Below are positions 61,161-64,000 of a DNA stretch of 64,000 nt, piece by piece. Both the position numbers and the translations under genes were made by a program. Origin of the DNA: Polaribacter pectinis (GTDB lineage: Bacteria; Bacteroidota; Bacteroidia; Flavobacteriales; Flavobacteriaceae); the NCBI RefSeq assembly GCF_014352875.1, contig NZ_CP060695.1:1209501-1273500 (forward strand). Direction: 5' to 3'. Each line of letters opens with the position of its first letter. Position 1 is the first letter of the stretch. The notes under the pieces are model-generated. The model was not told where the DNA came from and searched no databases. It saw only the letters and a program-made list of their open reading frames with translations.

Positions 61161-61602
61161 CATTATCATTTTCTTTGGCACTAGTAACCAAATCGATATT
61201 TACAGAAACGTTTTGTATTATGTTTTCTAATTCACTTTCGGAAAGTAAGTCTTTCTTATTACCTACAACTGTAATTTCTTTTAGCCCAGATAATTCTTTA
61301 ACCATATTTAGATTTTCATCAATGGTTAAATAGGTTTCTTCTCTGCTTAAATCAAAAACAAACATAGCTGCGTTTGCTCCTAAAAAATAAGCTTTTGGTA
61401 TTTTTTCATTGCCACTTGTTCCGGCAACATCCCAAATCATTAATTTAATTTGTTCGTTGTTATATTCCACAACTTTTTTACTAACTCTTACACCAATTGT
61501 ACTGATGTAATCTTCGGAAAATTCATTTAAAACGAATCTTCTAATCAATGAAGTTTTACCAACTCCGAAATTACCAACAAGCAGTACTTTTTTAGCAATC
61601 AT
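61117..61602 (-). CDS. Ras/Rab-like small GTPase
   Basis: A 161-residue GTPase domain with nothing added. G1 is GNFGVGKTS (10-18), the switch I Thr is T35 in YISTIGV (a Rab-like wording), G3 is WDVAG (57-61), G4 NKKD (115-118) and G5 TSAK (140-143). After G3 the catalytic Gln of Ras/Rab is absent: the residues are T62-S63-G64-N65, so intrinsic hydrolysis should be slow and a GAP is likely required. There is no C-terminal Cys, hence no prenylation. It starts 15 bp after the putative roadblock-like gene and ends 6 bp before the hybrid kinase gene. Confidence 0.9.
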   Translation of the reverse strand: MIAKKVLLVGNFGVGKTSLIRRFVLNEFSEDYISTIGVRVSKKVVEYNNEQIKLMIWDVAGTSGNEKIPKAYFLGANAAMFVFDLSREETYLTIDENLNMVKELSGLKEITVVGNKKDLLSESELENIIQNVSVNIDLVTSAKENDNVEDAFLQLTAKALK

Positions 61603-61617
61603 AAATTTGGTTGACTT

Positions 61618-62427
61618 TTATTCTTCGATTAATTGCTGAAAAATTAATGTATTTAAACGTTCTTCATCAGATAAATAAGTACGATCTCTTAAAATAATTT
61701 CAGCCAAATTATTTATTTTTTCTGATAAGCCTTCTTTAAATTCTCTAGTTATTACACCTGAAGTTGCAGTAGCAATATAAATGCTTTTAAAATTTTGAAT
61801 GGAAAGTTGAAAGGTTTCGAATTTAATATCTTCTAAATCTTGACCTTCTTTAGAAAAAGCATCTTCTGCAAAAGATTTAATGGCTGTTAGCATGCCAGAA
61901 ACCATATCTTTATCTGCAATATTACCTCGAGAATAACTACCTGAAAGCAATCCTGAATCTTTTTCGATAATAAAAACTTCTTCTATGGTAGCTTCAAAAA
62001 CTTCATTTAAAACAACATTTGCGTCGTTTTTCTTCCCTTTAAAGAATCTTTTAATAATCTCTTGAATAGAAAATTTTTCTTTTACTGTTTTATTAATGCT
62101 GTCAGACAACTTTGTTATTTCACTAACAATAGCTTTCTTAACCAATTTACCCATAATTGGGTATAAGGCTTCTACAACTTCGTCTTGAGAATCTCTAATT
62201 TGTACTTTAATAGTTTCTGTTATGGTGCCTCCAAAATATTTTGGGAAGTTTTCACGAAGGTCTTCAATTTTTTCATCTACAAGAGGTGACACTTTTTTAG
62301 AAAATTTTTCCTTTTGGATAATTTCTTCACTAAGTGCTTCAAATTTTTCTCTATCGTCTTCTAACAGAAGTTCTCTAAGCAGCTCAAAACGATTGTCTTT
62401 TTTGTTATCTGCAGCTGGTTTCTTCAT
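61618..62427 (-). CDS. Putative GTPase-associated regulator with roadblock/longin-like C-terminal domain
   Basis: A 269-residue cytoplasmic protein. The N-terminal ~125 residues are charged helices (ELLREL, EDDREKFEALSEEI) like those preceding OmpA-like domains in some proteins, but no OmpA domain follows. The C-terminal half (about 145-250) has a strand-helix pattern EVFIIEKDSGLLSGSYSRG, then DKDMVSGMLTAIKSFAEDAF and FKSIYIATATSG. This layout of two strands, a long helix, and more strands is that of roadblock/LC7 or longin domains, which regulate small GTPases. Identification is by pattern only. It abuts the coiled-coil gene with no gap and lies 15 bp before the GTPase gene. Confidence 0.72.
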   Translation of the reverse strand: MKKPAADNKKDNRFELLRELLLEDDREKFEALSEEIIQKEKFSKKVSPLVDEKIEDLRENFPKYFGGTITETIKVQIRDSQDEVVEALYPIMGKLVKKAIVSEITKLSDSINKTVKEKFSIQEIIKRFFKGKKNDANVVLNEVFEATIEEVFIIEKDSGLLSGSYSRGNIADKDMVSGMLTAIKSFAEDAFSKEGQDLEDIKFETFQLSIQNFKSIYIATATSGVITREFKEGLSEKINNLAEIILRDRTYLSDEERLNTLIFQQLIEE

Positions 62428-62781
62428 CTATTCTTGCAACATCAATGCAATTTTCTCTAGCGCTTTTCCTAATTTTCTTCTGTCAGCTTTTTCATCATCT
62501 AAATCAGCAAGTCTTTTATCTAAATCATCATTTAAGTCTTGGAATTTATGTTCCATTAAACTTTCTAAATCCGCTAATTTATTTTCTAAATTAGTAACAG
62601 ATTCCGATAAATTCTTTTGATTTTGCTCTTTTAATGCTTTTATTTTGCTGTAAATATCATCAAATTCGCTGTTATACTGCTGAATATTTTCGCCAAAGAT
62701 TAAGTCTCTTACTGCTGCAATTCTGCTATCTACTTCTTGAACTGAATCTGGAGCTTTGCTTTTTTCTGACTTTTTTTCCAT
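62428..62781 (-). CDS. Coiled-coil protein of the GTPase operon
   Basis: A 117-residue charged protein, mostly coiled coil (about 38-105, with heptads in KIKALKEQNQKNL and LENKLADLESLMEHKFQDL). The N-terminal helix SRIAAVRDLIFGENIQ is a conserved-looking segment, perhaps a docking element. No signal peptide or membrane helix. I do not recognise a characterised family. As the first gene of the GTPase/kinase operon it may scaffold the module. Confidence 0.75.
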   Translation of the reverse strand: MEKKSEKSKAPDSVQEVDSRIAAVRDLIFGENIQQYNSEFDDIYSKIKALKEQNQKNLSESVTNLENKLADLESLMEHKFQDLNDDLDKRLADLDDEKADRRKLGKALEKIALMLQE

Positions 62782-62825
62782 GTATTTTTAGTTGAGTTAA
62801 TAATTTGGGGAATGTTGGTTAAACA

Positions 62826-62870
62826 ATACAGCCTAAAACTATAAGTTTTAATGCTGTATAAACAAATATA
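62826..62870 (-). promoter_or_regulatory. -7 box with overlapping inverted repeat at the start of the GTPase operon
   Basis: On the minus strand TATATTTG (62870-62863) matches TAnnTTTG. Directly after it comes an inverted repeat of 7 + 7 pairs (62826-62832 with 62853-62859; 62834-62840 with 62844-62850), so the mRNA would begin within or just before a hairpin. It could be an operator or a stabilising leader, or a weak terminator of the preceding hydrolase gene. Confidence 0.45.
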
Positions 62871-62894
62871 CATTAAAAAACAGTTTATGAAAAT

Positions 62895-63677
62895 CTAAAC
62901 CTCAATTTTTAAACCATCATAAGCTAAAAACACATTTTTTGGTAGTTTTTTAGAAACTGCTTCATGAAAACCTAATTTATGGCTAATATGTGTAAAATAT
63001 GTTTTTTTAGGCTTCAATTCTTTAACAAAATCAAGTGCTTCTTCTAAATTAAAGTGGGTTGGATGTGCTTCTATTCTTAAAGCATTTACAATAAGAACAT
63101 CTAATTTTTTTAATTTTTCTTTCTCTTTTGCTTCAATACTTTTAACATCTGTTAAATAGGCTACATCTTCAATTCTATAACCCGTAACTGGTAGGTTTCC
63201 ATGCAAAACTTCAATTGGAGTAACCACAACATCTTGTATTGAAAATTGAGATTCATCAACCAAAAAAGGAGTAACACTTGGCGCTCCTGGATATCTATTT
63301 TCTTTTGAAAAAATATACTGAAAACGTTGCTCTAAACTCTGTAATGTTCTTTTGTCTAAATAAATTGGCATCTCTCCTATTTGGTAACAAAAAGGACGTA
63401 AATCATCTAAACCCGCAGTATGATCTGAATGTTCATGAGTAAATAAAACACCGTTTATAGACTGTACATTTTCTCGCAACATTTGTTGTCTAAAATCTGG
63501 GCCACAATCTATAACATACGCACAATCATCCCAAGAAATTAAAATTGAAGAACGTAAACGCTTGTCTTTAATATCATTAGATAAACAAACAGGATCTTTA
63601 CTAGCAATCATAGGAATTCCTTGTGAAGTCCCAGTTCCTAAAAAAGTAATTTTTAACAGTTTTTTATCTAAATTCAT
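62895..63677 (-). CDS. MBL-fold metallo-hydrolase (PhnP-like)
   Basis: A 260-residue metallo-beta-lactamase-fold enzyme of the PhnP/RNase Z branch. The metal site is formed by HEHSDHTAGLDDLRPF (about 80-95; HxHxDH), the His in EVLHGNLPVTG near 160 and YFTHISHKLGFHEA near the end. PhnP-type members hydrolyse cyclic phosphodiesters; no phn genes are nearby, so a cyclic nucleotide or nucleic acid-derived substrate is likely. The opening KITFLGTGTSQGIPMI is characteristic. A TATTTTTG box ends 5 bp from the ATG. Confidence 0.9.
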   Translation of the reverse strand: MNLDKKLLKITFLGTGTSQGIPMIASKDPVCLSNDIKDKRLRSSILISWDDCAYVIDCGPDFRQQMLRENVQSINGVLFTHEHSDHTAGLDDLRPFCYQIGEMPIYLDKRTLQSLEQRFQYIFSKENRYPGAPSVTPFLVDESQFSIQDVVVTPIEVLHGNLPVTGYRIEDVAYLTDVKSIEAKEKEKLKKLDVLIVNALRIEAHPTHFNLEEALDFVKELKPKKTYFTHISHKLGFHEAVSKKLPKNVFLAYDGLKIEV

Positions 63678-63723
63678 TGAAACAAAAATAAGATAAAAAT
63701 TGACTCATAGCTCACAATTTTAG

Positions 63724-63731
63724 TACATTTG
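63724..63731 (+). promoter_or_regulatory. -7 box (TACATTTG) of the last gene
   Basis: Exact TAnnTTTG, with TTG at 63700-63702 (21-bp spacing), 23 bp before the ATG. Confidence 0.5.
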
Positions 63732-63754
63732 TTTATATCTAACAAAAATAAATT

Positions 63755-64000
63755 ATGGCAATTTCTTTAAGAGGTGATCAAGAAATTAGTAGTGTACAAA
63801 CTACTAAAAGCAAAGCATTAAGAATTAATTTGAATACAGATATTTACGGAACCTTTGCTGAAATTGGAGCCGGACAAGAAACTGCTCGTAATTTTTTTAG
63901 ATCTGGTGCAGCTTCTGGAACCATTGCTAAAGCCATGAGTGCTTATGACAAAGACTTTTCTGATGCAATTTATGGTATTGAAGAAGACAAACGTTATGTA
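63755..64000 (+). CDS. Conserved protein of unknown function (N-terminal 82 residues)
   Basis: The ATG at 63755 opens 82 codons that continue past the window. The protein starts MAISLRGDQEISSVQTTKSK and contains GTFAEIGAGQETARNFFRSG, followed by SGTIAKAMSAYDKDFSDAIYG. I recall this as the start of a widely conserved ~480-residue cytoplasmic protein in Bacteroidota whose database titles are inconsistent; I cannot assign a function. The gene has its own promoter and is divergent from the MBL-fold gene. Confidence 0.8.
   Translation, partial: MAISLRGDQEISSVQTTKSKALRINLNTDIYGTFAEIGAGQETARNFFRSGAASGTIAKAMSAYDKDFSDAIYGIEEDKRYV

Noticed and set aside
61040..61333. 97-codon + strand frame over the GTPase/kinase boundary
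   Set aside because: Antisense to two clearly coding genes and without family features.
62222..62620. Ser-rich + strand frame over the putative roadblock-like and coiled-coil genes
   Set aside because: Its Ser/Phe-rich composition is the mirror of Lys/Glu-rich coding on the other strand.
1..64000. tRNA, rRNA, CRISPR array, prophage or integrated element
   Set aside because: No cloverleaf-type sequence, rRNA stretch, spaced direct repeats, integrase or phage structural gene was seen on either strand.

Overview
The window is AT-rich (roughly 30% GC by eye), gene-dense DNA typical of a marine member of the Flavobacteriaceae (Bacteroidota), close to Polaribacter or Tenacibaculum in style. The evidence is a type IX secretion (T9SS) type B C-terminal domain, a long (312 aa) NusB, a PUR/DUF3276 protein, BatA and DUF5916 proteins, and Bacteroidota-type promoters (TAnnTTTG at -7). 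Several TTG starts are also present. I see no rRNA, tRNA, CRISPR array, prophage or intact insertion sequence. No stretch above 300 bp lacks a gene; the largest gaps are 6503-6763 (a palindromic repeat) and 20013-20266 (a terminator, then AT-rich DNA with nothing recognised).

Layout. 1-4050: aquaporin Z, then a + strand run of a four-Cys membrane microprotein, a glycosyltransferase, an ECF sigma factor and an Nramp-like carrier that has lost its metal motif. 4089-9510: lipoyl synthase, a sigma-54-type promoter feeding an ~86-nt RNA candidate, a cystathionine beta-synthase-type enzyme, a 230-bp palindromic repeat, a LolC/E-type permease and an exo-muramidase-like lipoprotein. 9533-16990: sterol desaturase-like protein, folE, hisS, and the nadC operon (with a pentapeptide-repeat protein and a lipoprotein inserted) facing rlmH and rdgB. 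17031-20560: FecCD permease with an ABC ATPase whose start is damaged, an M28 peptidase lipoprotein and a small secreted basic protein. 20619-24734: DUF1569, holA, a P-loop kinase, a stand-alone HsdR_N protein, a glycosyltransferase and a YrdC/TsaC protein.

24830-30633 is one long minus-strand cluster: nusB, DUF1573, yajC, YbbR, coaE, sensor kinase, response regulator. 30830-37180: an MsbA-like exporter, a PUR protein, menF with a hotdog thioesterase (menaquinone), a pRiA4b ORF-3-like protein and an ABC-2 exporter. 37225-49782: a 1533-aa T9SS type B cargo, uvrB, a methyltransferase-like protein, an outer-membrane beta-barrel, sucC and a DUF5916 protein. 49877-59591: LolD-like ATPase, CPBP protease, TIGR02757, BatA-type protein, a dihydroorotase-like protein without its HxH, Tic20-like membrane protein, esterase, VOC lipoprotein, DEAD-box helicase and acyltransferase. 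59596-62781: a four-gene signalling operon (coiled coil, putative roadblock-like protein, Ras-like GTPase, hybrid histidine kinase). The window ends with a PhnP-like hydrolase and the start of an unrecognised conserved gene.

The two most promising unusual items are the Ras-like GTPase/hybrid kinase operon and the sigma-54-driven small RNA candidate between lipA and the cystathionine beta-synthase gene. No searches could be run, so all family names rest on motif and sequence recognition.
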